Shown in pieces: positions 6,938-14,597 of a stretch of DNA of 25,843 nucleotides. Position 1 is the stretch's first letter. Each line of letters starts with the position of its first letter. Source of the DNA: a virus. The stretch is from the IMG/VR virus record IMGVR_UViG_3300048586_000509, positions 1 to 25,843 of that record. One strand, given 5' to 3'. Made by a program: the position numbers and the translations under genes. The notes beneath the pieces are model-generated. The model had not been told where the DNA came from. It searched no databases and worked only from the letters and a program-made list of their open reading frames with translations.

Positions 6938-8448
6938 TCTGCCTTCTCCTTGTAGACGTACACCAGTTCGTTCTTGGCGCGGGTGATGGCGACGTAGGTG
7001 ATGTTGCGCTCCTCCTGGTTGTGCTCCTTCAGCGTGTCGGCGAGGATGAACACGCGGTTGGCCTCCAGGCCCTTCGCGCGGTGGACGCTCGACAGCGTGA
7101 CCACGCCGTTGCTGCCGCGCTCGTCGTCGGTGAACAGATAGTCGATCTTGGACCCGATGTCGGCGACGCTCTTGGCCTCGCTGGCGAGGGTCACGAGCAT
7201 TTCGGCCTTGTCGCGGACCTCGTCGACCTTGGCTTCCTTCTTGGCGGCCTGGTAACGCGAGACCTCGCGGTTCTCCCACACCGCGACGCGCTCCAGGAAG
7301 CGGGGCACCGAGGTCGAGGCCGCGCCGGTCGCGAGCTTGCGGACGAGGGCCTTCAGGCCGGCGCCGATGTCGCGTCCCTGGATGCGCGCCCGGCGACCCT
7401 GCGTCAGGAGCTTCATCGCCGTCGAGACGAGCGGGGCGTTGACGCGGCTGAGGACGAAATCGCCGTACTCGACCTCGCTGAGGAGCTTGTCGAGCAGGGT
7501 CGAGCGCACCACGCCGTCGGCGTTGCTCTCGTGGGCGATGAAATCGGGCACGAGGGCCTGCGCCTCTTCCACGATGCTCTTGCCGCAGCGGTAGGTCACG
7601 GTGAGCCCGAGCTCCGCCGCGTTCAGCTCGGCCTTCAGGCGGTCGAGGCTCTCGCTGTCGGCGCCCCGGAAGGCGTAGATGGCCTGGCAGTTGTCGCCGA
7701 CGACGATGATGCGGCCGCCGCGCTTGACCGAGTGATGCGCGATGACGAGCTGCGCCACCGTCATGTCCTGCGCCTCGTCGACGACCACCAGGTCATACAT
7801 CGGCAGGATCCAGCGGTTCCGCACCGGCAGAAAGATCATGTCGGCGAAGTCGATGCCGTCGACCGGCTGAACAGCGGCGGCCAACTCCATCGCCTTCAGG
7901 GCGCGATCCACGATCCACTCGATGGGGAACCACTCGCGGTAGGTCTCGTCAGGCTCGCACTCGAAGGTGTAGGCGAGGTCGAGCAGGTCTGCGCGCTCGG
8001 TGGCGTAGGGGTTGATCTCGCGACCCTTGGTGTGGAGCTTGGCGATGAGCCGCATGATGGTCGGCGGCACGTCCATGGCGCGCGGACCCTCGACGCGCGC
8101 CCAGACGCCGACGGCCTGCGCGGCGAGGTCGTCAGCGCGGCGGCCGTTCTCACGCTCGACCGAGACGCGGGGCCAGTACCGCTTCACGGCCGCGAAGCCG
8201 AGGGCGTGGAGCGTCTTGGCCTCGGCGCGCGGGTTGGTGATGCGGGCGTTCAGCTCGGTGGCGATGCTCTTGTTGAAGGCGCAGAGCAGGATGCGCTCTT
8301 CGCGGGCGAAGTCCAGCGCCTTGATGATCGTGGTGGTCTTGCCGGTGCCGGCGCGAGCGCGGACGACCAGGGCGGTCACGGCCGGGTCCACGGTCTCGAC
8401 CCAGTTGAAGATGGCCTGCTGCTGATCACTCCAAGTACGCTCGCTCAT
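6934..8448 (-). CDS. UvrD/Rep-type superfamily 1 DNA helicase
   Basis: This is a 504-residue ATP-dependent DNA helicase. ATG 8448 with AAGGAG is chosen; the frame extends to 8535 without a good site. Visible motifs in order are Walker A ARAGTGKTTT (31-40), Walker B VVVDEAQDM (about 200-208), motif III VVGDNCQAIYAFRGA, motif V SVHRAKGLEANRVFIL and motif VI YVAITRAKNELVYV near the C-terminus. At ~500 residues it is shorter than bacterial UvrD (~720), as is usual for phage versions. It probably unwinds DNA in replication or recombination. A sigma70-like promoter lies upstream (8521-8549). Confidence 0.93.
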   Translation of the reverse strand: MSERTWSDQQQAIFNWVETVDPAVTALVVRARAGTGKTTTIIKALDFAREERILLCAFNKSIATELNARITNPRAEAKTLHALGFAAVKRYWPRVSVERENGRRADDLAAQAVGVWARVEGPRAMDVPPTIMRLIAKLHTKGREINPYATERADLLDLAYTFECEPDETYREWFPIEWIVDRALKAMELAAAVQPVDGIDFADMIFLPVRNRWILPMYDLVVVDEAQDMTVAQLVIAHHSVKRGGRIIVVGDNCQAIYAFRGADSESLDRLKAELNAAELGLTVTYRCGKSIVEEAQALVPDFIAHESNADGVVRSTLLDKLLSEVEYGDFVLSRVNAPLVSTAMKLLTQGRRARIQGRDIGAGLKALVRKLATGAASTSVPRFLERVAVWENREVSRYQAAKKEAKVDEVRDKAEMLVTLASEAKSVADIGSKIDYLFTDDERGSNGVVTLSSVHRAKGLEANRVFILADTLKEHNQEERNITYVAITRAKNELVYVYKEKAE

Positions 8449-8520
8449 GGTCGTCTCCTTGCCGTCTCGTTGCGGCTGTAAGGTCGGCGGCCGGTCTCGT
8501 TCCGACCGCCAACAAAAGCG

Positions 8521-8549
8521 AGTATGCCTGAACACAAAACCGAAGTCAA
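8521..8549 (-). promoter_or_regulatory. Sigma70-like promoter upstream of the UvrD-like helicase
   Basis: On the minus strand TTGACT (8544-8549) is followed after exactly 17 bases by CATACT (8521-8526). Both hexamers match the sigma70 consensus at five and four of six positions respectively, with ideal spacing. The surrounding bases are notably AT-rich for this genome. It lies 72 bases before the helicase start and is the best promoter in the window. Confidence 0.65.
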
Positions 8550-8553
8550 GCGA

Positions 8554-8637
8554 TTATTTTGCGCTGTCGGTCTCGGCCTCGACGGTGCCCATGTACTTCG
8601 AGCAGTCGAACAAGGCGGTCACGCTGTACTTGCGCAT
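8554..8637 (-). CDS. 27-residue microprotein, possibly truncated
   Basis: ATG 8637 has GGAT seven bases upstream, and the frame ends at TAA 8554-8556. The product begins MRKYSVTALFDCSKYMGTVE, resembling the N-terminal beta strand pair of small phage proteins that normally continue for another 30-50 residues. The sequence after the stop does not clearly continue in another frame. It is either a real microprotein or the 5' remnant of a longer gene. Confidence 0.45.
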   Translation of the reverse strand: MRKYSVTALFDCSKYMGTVEAETDSAK

Positions 8638-8639
8638 GG

Positions 8640-8825
8640 CTATCCTTTCGGCTTTTCAGGAGTGATGAAGTTGATCGGCACCCGCAGCGTCATCTTTGAC
8701 GGGTCGTCGGTCAGCACGCGCCCGCACTTCAGGCACATCCACTTCCGGTCGCCACCGAAGGTCGTGACCTCAGCGAGGCGGTTGTTGCCGCACGGGCATC
8801 GCTCGGGCGCGGTCGGAACCCACAT
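8640..8825 (-). CDS. Small zinc-ribbon protein
   Basis: This 61-residue protein has CPCG (about residues 10-13) and CLKCG (about 31-35), the four-cysteine pattern of a zinc ribbon, with a GGDRKWMC strand between. ATG 8825 overlaps the previous stop (ATGA); a GTG one codon earlier is also possible. Such proteins are common in phage early regions. It may bind nucleic acid or a host protein; the function is unknown. Confidence 0.65.
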   Translation of the reverse strand: MWVPTAPERCPCGNNRLAEVTTFGGDRKWMCLKCGRVLTDDPSKMTLRVPINFITPEKPKG

Positions 8826-9085
8826 CACCGTCGAACCGGATTGGGCATCGGGCCGCCCGTCTTCACCTGGGGCTGGGGCGGCTCGATGGGCTTGACGAGG
8901 GTCACCGACGGCGCGTCAAAGGTCTGCGCCTCGAACGGCTTACCCTCGTGAAGCCCGCGCGCCTGGAGCGTGACCCGCTCGCAGTTGTTGATCCAGAAGG
9001 TGATCGCGACGACGACCCCTTCGTAGCCGGAAATCCCGTCCCGGGCCGTGTCCCCGAGGGCAAATCGCGCAACGTAGTTTCGCAT
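8825..9085 (-). CDS. KOW-like small beta protein, conserved in phages
   Basis: This is an 86-residue protein. Residues about 9-40 (LGDTARDGISGYEGVVVAIT) and the following CERVTLQ and GKPFEAQTFDAPSV segments form a beta-barrel pattern seen in many phage hypothetical proteins, where DxISG-x-GVV resembles a KOW/SH3-like loop. ATG 9085 is preferred over ATG 9091 because GAGAGGA is six bases before the former but touches the latter. It might bind RNA or DNA. The function is unknown. Confidence 0.65.
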   Translation of the reverse strand: MRNYVARFALGDTARDGISGYEGVVVAITFWINNCERVTLQARGLHEGKPFEAQTFDAPSVTLVKPIEPPQPQVKTGGPMPNPVRR

Positions 9086-9087
9086 GG

Positions 9088-10698
9088 TCATTCCTCTCGC
9101 AAGGCGCGCACCCAGGCCGCCGTGGTCCAATTCGCCAGGTCGTGCTTCTCGCGGCGCGCCTTGACGATGTGATGGTCAATGGTCTTCTGCCCGTTCGGGC
9201 CGGTCGCCACGACGTCGAAGTATGACGTCGGGCGGGTCTGCCCCGGGCGGTGAATCCGGTCGCGACTCTGCGTGTACTTGTACAGGCTGAAGTCATACGA
9301 CAGGTCCAGCATGTTGTCGGCGGCCGTCATATTCAGCCCGAGCGACCCGGTCCCGAGGGTCCCAAAGAGCCATGCCGGCCCCGACGGCGCCGTGCGTGGG
9401 TCAAGCGCCCGTAGGGCGTTCTCGCGGTCGAGGCGCTTCTGTCCACCATACAGACCCTCGATCACGACCCGAGGGAACCTCTCGCGGGCGGCCTCGACGG
9501 CGCGGTGTAGCTCGGGCAGGAAGCGAACCCAGATCACGACCTTGAAGTTCGGGTCGGCGACGAGCCGGTCCCCGAGCCAGTGCAGCAACCAGTCGAGCTT
9601 CTCCCGACCCACCTCCGCGACCGGTCCCGCGAGGGCCGGTGCCGGGGTCGACTCGACGGCTGGGGCCTCGGTCGCGAACAGCTCCTCAAGCCACCCCGGG
9701 GCCTCCGTCGGCGTCTCTTCGAGCAGCGGCGCTTCGACCGAGACCCCGCCGATGAATCCCGAGGTTAGCTGGGCGAGCCGCAGCCCCTTCACCATCGCCT
9801 GCTGCGCCGTCGCGGCCGTCGTGTCAGAGAGCCACGCCACCATGTCGTCGCGCATCTCCTTGTACAGCTTCCACGTCGGGTCGGTCAGCGCCACGGTGTA
9901 GGTCACCGGTGGCAGCTTCTCGGGCAGGTCGAGGCAATCCTTCTTCAGCCGGCGCAAGACGTACGGCGCGAACCGGCGCTGCATGTCGTCGAGGTTCAGC
10001 CACTTCACAACCTGCCGGTTCTCGAAGCCACCCATGACGGCGTACTTGCTGTAGAAGTGCTGCAGCGTGTAGGACTGCCCCGGGCGGTCGTTGAGGATGG
10101 AGTCGGCCATCATCTTGCCCTGCGCGTACATGTCGAGCGGGTTGTTGGCAATCGGCGTGCCATTCAAGAGCAGCACCCGGCCACACCGCTTGCGGAGCAT
10201 GAAACACGCCTTCGTCTGGAGCGCCGTCCAGTTCTTCACCGCCGTCGACTCGTCGAGCACCAGTAGGGTCTTGGGCCCGGTCGAGGCCAGGAGCTGTTCC
10301 AATCGGTTCTTCGACCGGATGAACTCATAGTTGGTGATCAGGAACTGGAGCCGGCGCCGGGCGTCGGGCGGTCCCGAGTGCCACGTCCTCGGCTTGGCGT
10401 GGAACTGAGTGACACTCGCCGGGGTCGTCTCCCACAAATGCTTCTTCAGCTCACCCAGCTCGGGGTCGAACCAGACCGAGCGCACCGAGGCCGGCGCGAT
10501 GATCAGGGCACGGTCGAGAACCTCGGTCTCGAACATCACCTGAATCGCGTCGATAGTCTGCTTGGTCTTGCCGGCGCCCATTTCGTCGGCGAGCATCATC
10601 GCGGGCTTCGTGAGAATCCAGTCCACCCCGACGCGCTGATGGGCGTACGGCACGAGCCGGGCGCGTGAAAGGTCGTACGGCTGAGACCCGTCGCTCAC
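9088..10698 (-). CDS. SNF2-family superfamily 2 helicase / DNA translocase
   Basis: This is a 536-residue ATPase. Motif Q/I region: PYAHQRVGVDWIL then MLADEMGAGKTKQTI (Walker A, about 35-49). Motif II is LDES (149-152). Motif III is LLNGTPIANN, and the C-terminal lobe has LGTGSLGLNMTAADN (V) and QSRDRIHRPGQTRPT (VI with arginine finger). An insert of about 50 residues rich in Ala, Pro and Glu separates the lobes. The GTG start (10698) overlaps the preceding stop. Phage SNF2-like proteins are thought to act in replication, recombination or anti-restriction remodelling. The exact role here is unknown. Confidence 0.93.
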   Translation of the reverse strand: MSDGSQPYDLSRARLVPYAHQRVGVDWILTKPAMMLADEMGAGKTKQTIDAIQVMFETEVLDRALIIAPASVRSVWFDPELGELKKHLWETTPASVTQFHAKPRTWHSGPPDARRRLQFLITNYEFIRSKNRLEQLLASTGPKTLLVLDESTAVKNWTALQTKACFMLRKRCGRVLLLNGTPIANNPLDMYAQGKMMADSILNDRPGQSYTLQHFYSKYAVMGGFENRQVVKWLNLDDMQRRFAPYVLRRLKKDCLDLPEKLPPVTYTVALTDPTWKLYKEMRDDMVAWLSDTTAATAQQAMVKGLRLAQLTSGFIGGVSVEAPLLEETPTEAPGWLEELFATEAPAVESTPAPALAGPVAEVGREKLDWLLHWLGDRLVADPNFKVVIWVRFLPELHRAVEAARERFPRVVIEGLYGGQKRLDRENALRALDPRTAPSGPAWLFGTLGTGSLGLNMTAADNMLDLSYDFSLYKYTQSRDRIHRPGQTRPTSYFDVVATGPNGQKTIDHHIVKARREKHDLANWTTAAWVRALREE

Positions 10699-10883
10699 GA
10701 GACCGGCTCCAGGTTGTCAATCGTGACGTCGCTGAGACGAAACCGACCAGCCTGCACGCCGGCCCGGAACTCTTCGAGCGCCTCAGTATTGTCGGCGTCG
10801 CCCTCGGGGCCGCCGCGCATCCGCTCTTCGAGGTCGTCGGGCACCTCGATGTGGGCGTGAATCCATGCGCTAATCGTCTTCAT
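10695..10883 (-). CDS. 62-residue acidic hypothetical protein
   Basis: ATG 10883 overlaps the stop of the preceding gene (TAATG), and GGAGG lies ten bases upstream. The product begins MKTISAWIHAHIEVPDDLEE and is rich in Asp and Glu. Its predicted fold is a strand followed by helices. I do not recognise it. Its overlaps with both neighbours support it as a real gene. Confidence 0.55.
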   Translation of the reverse strand: MKTISAWIHAHIEVPDDLEERMRGGPEGDADNTEALEEFRAGVQAGRFRLSDVTIDNLEPVS

Positions 10884-11254
10884 TACAGGTATCCTCCGAC
10901 CTTGCCCCTCATTCGCTCGGTCGTTGCGATGAAGTCAATGTCAAGGTCGTAGCAAACGCGCGCATCCACCGCGCAGTCGATGTTGAGCGACGACATATGG
11001 CCGACGGGCGCGAAAATGTTGTCTGTCATGCGCACGTACAGCGGGTCACCCCGGATGAACGCTTCGCGCACCGCCAATAGGTCGTCCGGGGCGCGCAGCG
11101 GGTCGAATTGCTTGGGCAGGGTCGAGACCCCGACGACCTGCGCGGCAGCGACCTGTTCGACCTCGGCCGGGCTCGCGAGGCGCACCAGCGCTTCTTTCGC
11201 GCCGACCGCGCTGACGAACATGGCTTTCAGGAAATTCCGACGGTCGTCACTCAC
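10883..11254 (-). CDS. Hypothetical protein with a twin-arginine-like N-terminus
   Basis: This is a 123-residue protein starting at GTG 11254 with CAGGAG nine bases upstream. Residues 5-10 are RRNFLK, matching the Tat signal core (S/T)RRxFLK, followed by AMFVSAVGA, a short weakly hydrophobic stretch. The remainder contains YVRMTDNIFAP and VCYDLDIDF. If real, the signal would direct export of a folded protein; the hydrophobic region is shorter and interrupted by Lys and Glu, so a cytoplasmic protein is equally possible. The family is unknown. Confidence 0.55.
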   Translation of the reverse strand: MSDDRRNFLKAMFVSAVGAKEALVRLASPAEVEQVAAAQVVGVSTLPKQFDPLRAPDDLLAVREAFIRGDPLYVRMTDNIFAPVGHMSSLNIDCAVDARVCYDLDIDFIATTERMRGKVGGYL

Positions 11255-11528
11255 TTCTCTGCTCCTGCCGGCCGTGGTCCAGGCCGTTCTTGTACCACGA
11301 GTAGTTCACCGCGTCGGTCTCGCCCCCGCAAAGGCGGCACCGGTATCGCTTCGGCGTCATCGCGCCGATGTACTCGCAGGGCTCGAACTCGTGCGGCCCT
11401 CGACACTCGCGCAACTTGTTGTGGTTGACCTGGACCGCGTTCCAGATGTCGAGGGCATCCGACTTCGGGATGCCCGACACCTTCGCCATGAGGTCCAGGA
11501 GCGTTTCCTTCGGCTTGTCGTCTTCCAT
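11247..11528 (-). CDS. Small zinc-ribbon phage protein
   Basis: This is a 93-residue protein. Residues 1-35 are helical (LLDLMAKVSGIPKSDALDIW). A likely zinc site is formed by C42 and C51 (CRGPHEFEPC) with the CRLCGG pair (about 65-70). The C-terminal VNYSWYKNGLDHG resembles small phage proteins with a wYknGl-HG ending. It starts at ATG 11528 with GAGGAG close before it, and its stop region overlaps the next gene. The function is unknown. Confidence 0.6.
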   Translation of the reverse strand: MEDDKPKETLLDLMAKVSGIPKSDALDIWNAVQVNHNKLRECRGPHEFEPCEYIGAMTPKRYRCRLCGGETDAVNYSWYKNGLDHGRQEQRSE

Positions 11529-11534
11529 AGCTCC

Positions 11535-11786
11535 TCAGAGCGGCGCGCCGCACCCATTGCAGCGCCCGACAGGACTGCTTGCCCAGAGGCGGCAGTACCG
11601 ACATTTGAACACCCACGGCTCGGGCTGAGGCCGGGGCAGCGTCAACGGCTTCACGCCGTGGTGAAACGCGAGAAGGCTCCCGGCCACTTGCGCTGAGACC
11701 GGCTTGCCGTTCAGGCGGAACTCGGCCTCTAGACCCGTGCGGATGACCTCCAAGACGTTGCCGTTCTTGAACGTGTAACGGGGCAT
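11535..11786 (-). CDS. Small beta protein with C-terminal zinc knuckle
   Basis: This is an 83-residue protein. The N-terminal part (YTFKNGNVLEVIRTG) is a short beta hairpin domain. The C-terminus holds CRYC and CNGC, a rubredoxin-like four-cysteine knuckle. ATG 11786 overlaps the stop of the upstream 41-residue gene (TAATG), so this start is chosen over the longer frame to 11870. The function is unknown. Confidence 0.6.
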   Translation of the reverse strand: MPRYTFKNGNVLEVIRTGLEAEFRLNGKPVSAQVAGSLLAFHHGVKPLTLPRPQPEPWVFKCRYCRLWASSPVGRCNGCGAPL

Positions 11787-11911
11787 TACGACACCGCCCG
11801 GCGTACGGCATCGAAAACGCAGTACAGAAAGTACGACCCGGCGACGAGCACCTGCGCCCAGGCTATCCACTCTGAGGCTTCCATAGACCTCACGGCGTCC
11901 CTGAATTTCAT
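11786..11911 (-). CDS. 41-residue single-pass membrane microprotein
   Basis: ATG 11911 overlaps the preceding stop (ATGA) and is preceded by GGAGAG at seven bases; its TAA overlaps the next ATG (TAATG). The product has a charged N-terminus (MKFRDAVRSMEASE), a hydrophobic helix WIAWAQVLVAGSYFLYCVF (about 15-33) and a basic end. The two overlaps and good ribosome binding site make it a convincing small gene despite its length. Confidence 0.65.
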   Translation of the reverse strand: MKFRDAVRSMEASEWIAWAQVLVAGSYFLYCVFDAVRRAVS

Positions 11912-12165
11912 TCGCGTCTCTCCAGCTCCCGGATCAGTTCAAGCCGCAGCCGAATGATGATCCGCTCGGCGTCGTAACGCGCGAACCGCTGCTCGCGCGT
12001 CTCGTTCGGGATCGGCGATTGCAACGCGACGTACATGCGCTGCAACAGGCGTACGCCTCGCATCCGCCGGGCATCGGCTAGCGTGCGGACAATCCAGCAC
12101 GTGCCGTGAAAGCTGGCGACGATCAGCGCCGCCACCAGCACGAGGTCCAGCGCGTTAGGCCACAT
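11908..12165 (-). CDS. Small membrane-anchored helical protein
   Basis: This is an 85-residue protein with one N-terminal membrane segment (LDLVLVAALIVASFHGTCWI, about residues 6-25), then a basic amphipathic helix rich in Arg (RRMRGVRLLQRM and the last ~30 residues). ATG 12165 overlaps the end of the SbcC-like gene by 11 bases. This topology is common among phage early proteins that target host membrane processes. No family is recognised. Confidence 0.6.
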   Translation of the reverse strand: MWPNALDLVLVAALIVASFHGTCWIVRTLADARRMRGVRLLQRMYVALQSPIPNETREQRFARYDAERIIIRLRLELIRELERRE

Positions 12166-13450
12166 GCCCGTCTTCGATCATCACGGTCACGCCGCCGGCC
12201 TGCTCGGCGACGCGCTCGACCCAGATCTGGGCGCCTGCGGTCTCGGCCTGCTCGGCCACGGCCTTCATGGAGCGTGAGTCGAGGTCGTTGCCGCTCCGCA
12301 CCAACAGCACCTTGAGCTTCGGGTTCAGGGCGAGGCCGATGGCGACGCTGACCCGGATCTGCTCGGCGGTCGAGGCCTGTTTCAGCGGCACGTCGTTGAA
12401 CGTGACGCCGGTCTCGCTGACCCCGAGACCCTCGACCGGGTACTGCACCGAGCCGATCAGCTCGGCCTTGCGCGCCGCGAGGTCGACGAGGCGCTGGTCC
12501 TGCTCCTTGGCCTTGGCCGTCGCGGTGTCGAGCGCAGCGAGGGCCTCGGCCCGGAGGCGGTTCTCGCGCACCTGCGCGTTCGTGCGCTCGGCCGCCGCGA
12601 GCTCCTCGCGAATGACGTCGGTGGCCGGCACCTCGGCCTCCAGACGGGCGACCTCGGTCGCGAACTTGTCGACCTCCACGGTCTCGACAACGATCCGGTC
12701 CTGAACGTTCACCAGTCGCTGCTCGGCCTCGGCGAGCTTCTTGCGGAGCTCCTCGACGGTCTCGCGGCCGAGCCGCTCGGCGCCGGTCAGGGCGTGCACA
12801 CTGTCCAGGGCTCGCTCGTGCTTGCGCTTCGCCTCGGCCACGGCCTGCCGCGCGTGTTCCGCGTCGAGCATGCGCTGGCTGATCGCGTCGATGGACACCT
12901 CCTGTTCGGGCGCCTCGGCGTGATGCGGCATCCCGTCGACCCGCGCCTTGAGCTGCAGTACCTCGCGGTTGAAGTGCGTGCGGAAGCTGTACGCCTCGCG
13001 GTGCTGGTCGTCGAGAATCGACGTGTCGAGGTTGACCAGCTGGACGAGGATGTCGCGCTGCGCCTTCGGCTCGGCCCGGGCGAACTCCAGCGGGTCGAAC
13101 GACAGCTTGCCGAGCAGCTTGTCGAGCATGGCCTGCGGCGACGGGTACTTGGCCCCGTCGGCGTTGGTTACGGTCAGACTGCTCTTGACCTCGTTCGCCT
13201 CGCTGAACCAGAACTTCCGCGTGACGACGAACTCGCCGAGGTCGAGCACGACCTTGGCTTCGGTCTCGCCGTGGCGGATCGGTTCCTCGGGCACGAGCTT
13301 GTTGCCGCCGAGCGCATAGGCGATGGCGTCGAGGACCGAGGACTTGCCGGCGCCGTTCAGGCCGCCGACGGTGATCAGCGATCCTTCGGGCGTGATCTCG
13401 ACGGCCGAGAGGCGTTTGATGTTCTCGGCGACCAACTGAACAATCTTCAT
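12155..13450 (-). CDS. SbcC/RecF-like SMC-type ATPase
   Basis: This is a 431-residue protein. Walker A is GGLNGAGKSS (29-38) after a strand typical of SMC/Rad50/RecF heads. The middle (about 170-340) is a charged coiled coil, shorter than in bacterial SbcC (~1000 residues total). The C-terminal head has a signature-like STAEQIRVSVAIGLALN and LKVLLVRSGNDLD where Walker B is expected. The usual Asp-Glu pair is not obvious, a deviation I recall from related phage ATPases. No SbcD nuclease gene is visible nearby; the DnaQ-type exonuclease (14572-15423) is a possible partner. ATG 13450 overlaps the previous stop. It probably acts in DNA end processing or recombination. Confidence 0.85.
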   Translation of the reverse strand: MKIVQLVAENIKRLSAVEITPEGSLITVGGLNGAGKSSVLDAIAYALGGNKLVPEEPIRHGETEAKVVLDLGEFVVTRKFWFSEANEVKSSLTVTNADGAKYPSPQAMLDKLLGKLSFDPLEFARAEPKAQRDILVQLVNLDTSILDDQHREAYSFRTHFNREVLQLKARVDGMPHHAEAPEQEVSIDAISQRMLDAEHARQAVAEAKRKHERALDSVHALTGAERLGRETVEELRKKLAEAEQRLVNVQDRIVVETVEVDKFATEVARLEAEVPATDVIREELAAAERTNAQVRENRLRAEALAALDTATAKAKEQDQRLVDLAARKAELIGSVQYPVEGLGVSETGVTFNDVPLKQASTAEQIRVSVAIGLALNPKLKVLLVRSGNDLDSRSMKAVAEQAETAGAQIWVERVAEQAGGVTVMIEDGHVA

Positions 13451-13557
13451 TTGCTTGTCTCCTCCAAGAGCTTCCCCAGCTCTCTGTCCACCACGTCAAT
13501 CGCGTTGCGCAACTTGGACAGCGCGATCCGGAGCGCGATCAATGTCGCGCGGTTCAC
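13447..13557 (-). CDS. 36-residue helical microprotein
   Basis: GTG 13557 overlaps the stop of the 118-residue gene (GTGA), and its TGA overlaps the ATG of the SbcC-like ATPase (ATGA). The product is one amphipathic helix (IALSKLRNAIDVVDRELGKL). The tight couplings and coding-like composition support a real gene. It could be a small subunit or regulator of the ATPase, but only position suggests this. Confidence 0.5.
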   Translation of the reverse strand: MNRATLIALRIALSKLRNAIDVVDRELGKLLEETSK

Positions 13558-13910
13558 TTGATGTTCGCCCGGGTGAGCGCCTCGCTCAATGCTCGGGCGA
13601 GGCGCACGACCTCGAAGCGCGGGTCGTCGGGCTCGGCCAGCCAGACGTCGATGTCTGAGCCGCGTCCCTGCATGTCCACGGTGGTGTACCAACCGGGCTT
13701 TTCACCCGACTCCAACCCGACGCGACGCAGGAACGCCGAGGTGGACCCGAGGCCCGCGAGCTCCTGCAGGCGCCGATGGAAGACCTCCGTCACCTGGCCG
13801 GGGTCGAGGCGCACGTACTCGACCTGCGCGACCTGCATGCGCAAGGTCTCGGCCCCGCGCTTGATACGGGCGAGCGTCTCGTCAACCTCTTCGGGCTTTG
13901 CGAGTGCCAC
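13554..13910 (-). CDS. 118-residue hypothetical protein
   Basis: The GTG start (13910) has GAGGAG six bases upstream. The first 60 residues are charged helices; the second half has beta patterns (PGWYTTVDMQGRGSDIDVWL) and a final helix. I do not recognise the family, and no membrane segment or metal site is seen. The start overlaps the end of the preceding gene by 29 bases. Confidence 0.55.
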   Translation of the reverse strand: MALAKPEEVDETLARIKRGAETLRMQVAQVEYVRLDPGQVTEVFHRRLQELAGLGSTSAFLRRVGLESGEKPGWYTTVDMQGRGSDIDVWLAEPDDPRFEVVRLARALSEALTRANIK

Positions 13911-14187
13911 GGGGTCTCCTCATCTTGTGACGGGTATCGCCGTCCTGCGTGCGCCGATAGGCGCGATGACCGGTGTCCCAGCCCGGGGTGTCGTGCGAGC
14001 AGGCCACGCACCGGAGCGTGAGCCGGCCGGCCTCGGTGGTGTGGAGGTAACGATCATGGCCGCGCACGCCACACCATACCTGTCCGAGCCAGACGGCGAA
14101 AGACGTCAGACGCTCGCGCCAGGAGGTCGTGGCCATCGGGGTCCATTCGGGGTTCGAAGCTGAAGCCTCCGCTGCGTGCCAGGTCAT
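13882..14187 (-). CDS. Small Cys/His protein, probable zinc binding
   Basis: This is a 101-residue protein. The core FAVWLGQVWCGVRGHDRYL and LRCVACSHDTPGW resembles short phage proteins with W-x-C-x-GHD followed by CxxC, probably one zinc site. ATG 14187 overlaps the previous stop (ATGA). A shorter version from ATG 14136 would begin just before the conserved part. The C-terminus is very basic (RHKMRRPRGTRKARR). Confidence 0.5.
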   Translation of the reverse strand: MTWHAAEASASNPEWTPMATTSWRERLTSFAVWLGQVWCGVRGHDRYLHTTEAGRLTLRCVACSHDTPGWDTGHRAYRRTQDGDTRHKMRRPRGTRKARRG

Positions 14188-14492
14188 CACGACCGCTGAC
14201 CCCAGGGAAACCCGCTCGCCGCGTACGACAGCCTCGCTTCCCCGACCGCCTTGTTGATCTCGTCGGCGACGAACCGCTTCAGCTGGTCGAGCACTTGGCG
14301 CGGGTCGTCGGTCGGGGCGACGATGGCGCCGGCCTCGACGTGGAGGTTCCCGAACTTGCCGTCGTAGCAGGCGTTCGCGCGGAACCGGACTTCGATGACC
14401 CTGGAGACTTCGATGCCGTTGTGCGGCAAGACGGTGGGCGGCTTCTTCGGGGCGCGCCGCCGGGGCGCCGGGGTGGGAGACTTCTTGGCCAT
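14187..14492 (-). CDS. 101-residue basic-tailed hypothetical protein
   Basis: ATG 14492 is placed behind GAAGGAGCGA at good distance; the in-frame ATG at 14543 lies inside a hairpin and has no site. The N-terminus is Pro/Arg/Lys rich (PAPRRRAPKKPP), then a beta-rich domain (VSRVIEVRFRANACY, NLHVEAGAIVAP) and a helix follow. It might bind nucleic acid through the basic tail. The family is unknown. Confidence 0.55.
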   Translation of the reverse strand: MAKKSPTPAPRRRAPKKPPTVLPHNGIEVSRVIEVRFRANACYDGKFGNLHVEAGAIVAPTDDPRQVLDQLKRFVADEINKAVGEARLSYAASGFPWGQRS

Positions 14493-14514
14493 GTCACTCG
14501 CTCCTTCATTCGCG

Positions 14515-14550
14515 TGGAAAAGGGCCGGCGCAACCGCAGTCATTGCGCCG
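14515..14550 (-). terminator. Terminator-like hairpin after the exonuclease gene
   Basis: On the minus strand CGGCGCAA (14543-14550) pairs with TTGCGCCG (14526-14533) around a nine-base loop, and GCCCTTTTCC follows. It lies downstream of the exonuclease and between a possible promoter (14569-14597) and the next gene. It could terminate read-through or form a stable 5' leader hairpin. Confidence 0.45.
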
Positions 14551-14568
14551 ACCTAGAACACAGATGCT

Positions 14569-14597
14569 AGTCTACTCGCTTTTGCGGGGAAAGTCAC
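14569..14597 (-). promoter_or_regulatory. Possible promoter GTGACT-N17-TAGACT
   Basis: GTGACT (14592-14597) and TAGACT (14569-14574) are spaced by 17 bases on the minus strand, parallel to the stronger TTGACT-N17-CATACT promoter at 8521-8549. It overlaps the 3' end of the exonuclease gene and would serve the 101-residue gene and those below. Weak -10 conservation keeps confidence modest. Confidence 0.4.

Noticed and set aside
7021-8481. A 486-codon rightward open frame opposite the UvrD-like helicase
   Set aside because: The helicase has all conserved motifs on the minus strand; this is its mirror frame.
8449-8520. Riboswitch in the helicase leader
   Set aside because: Only short GC-rich pairings (such as GGTCGG/CCGACC) are present; nothing matches a known class.
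14516-14543. ATG 14543 as the start of the 101-residue basic protein
   Set aside because: It lies inside the hairpin and has no ribosome binding site; ATG 14492 has an excellent one.
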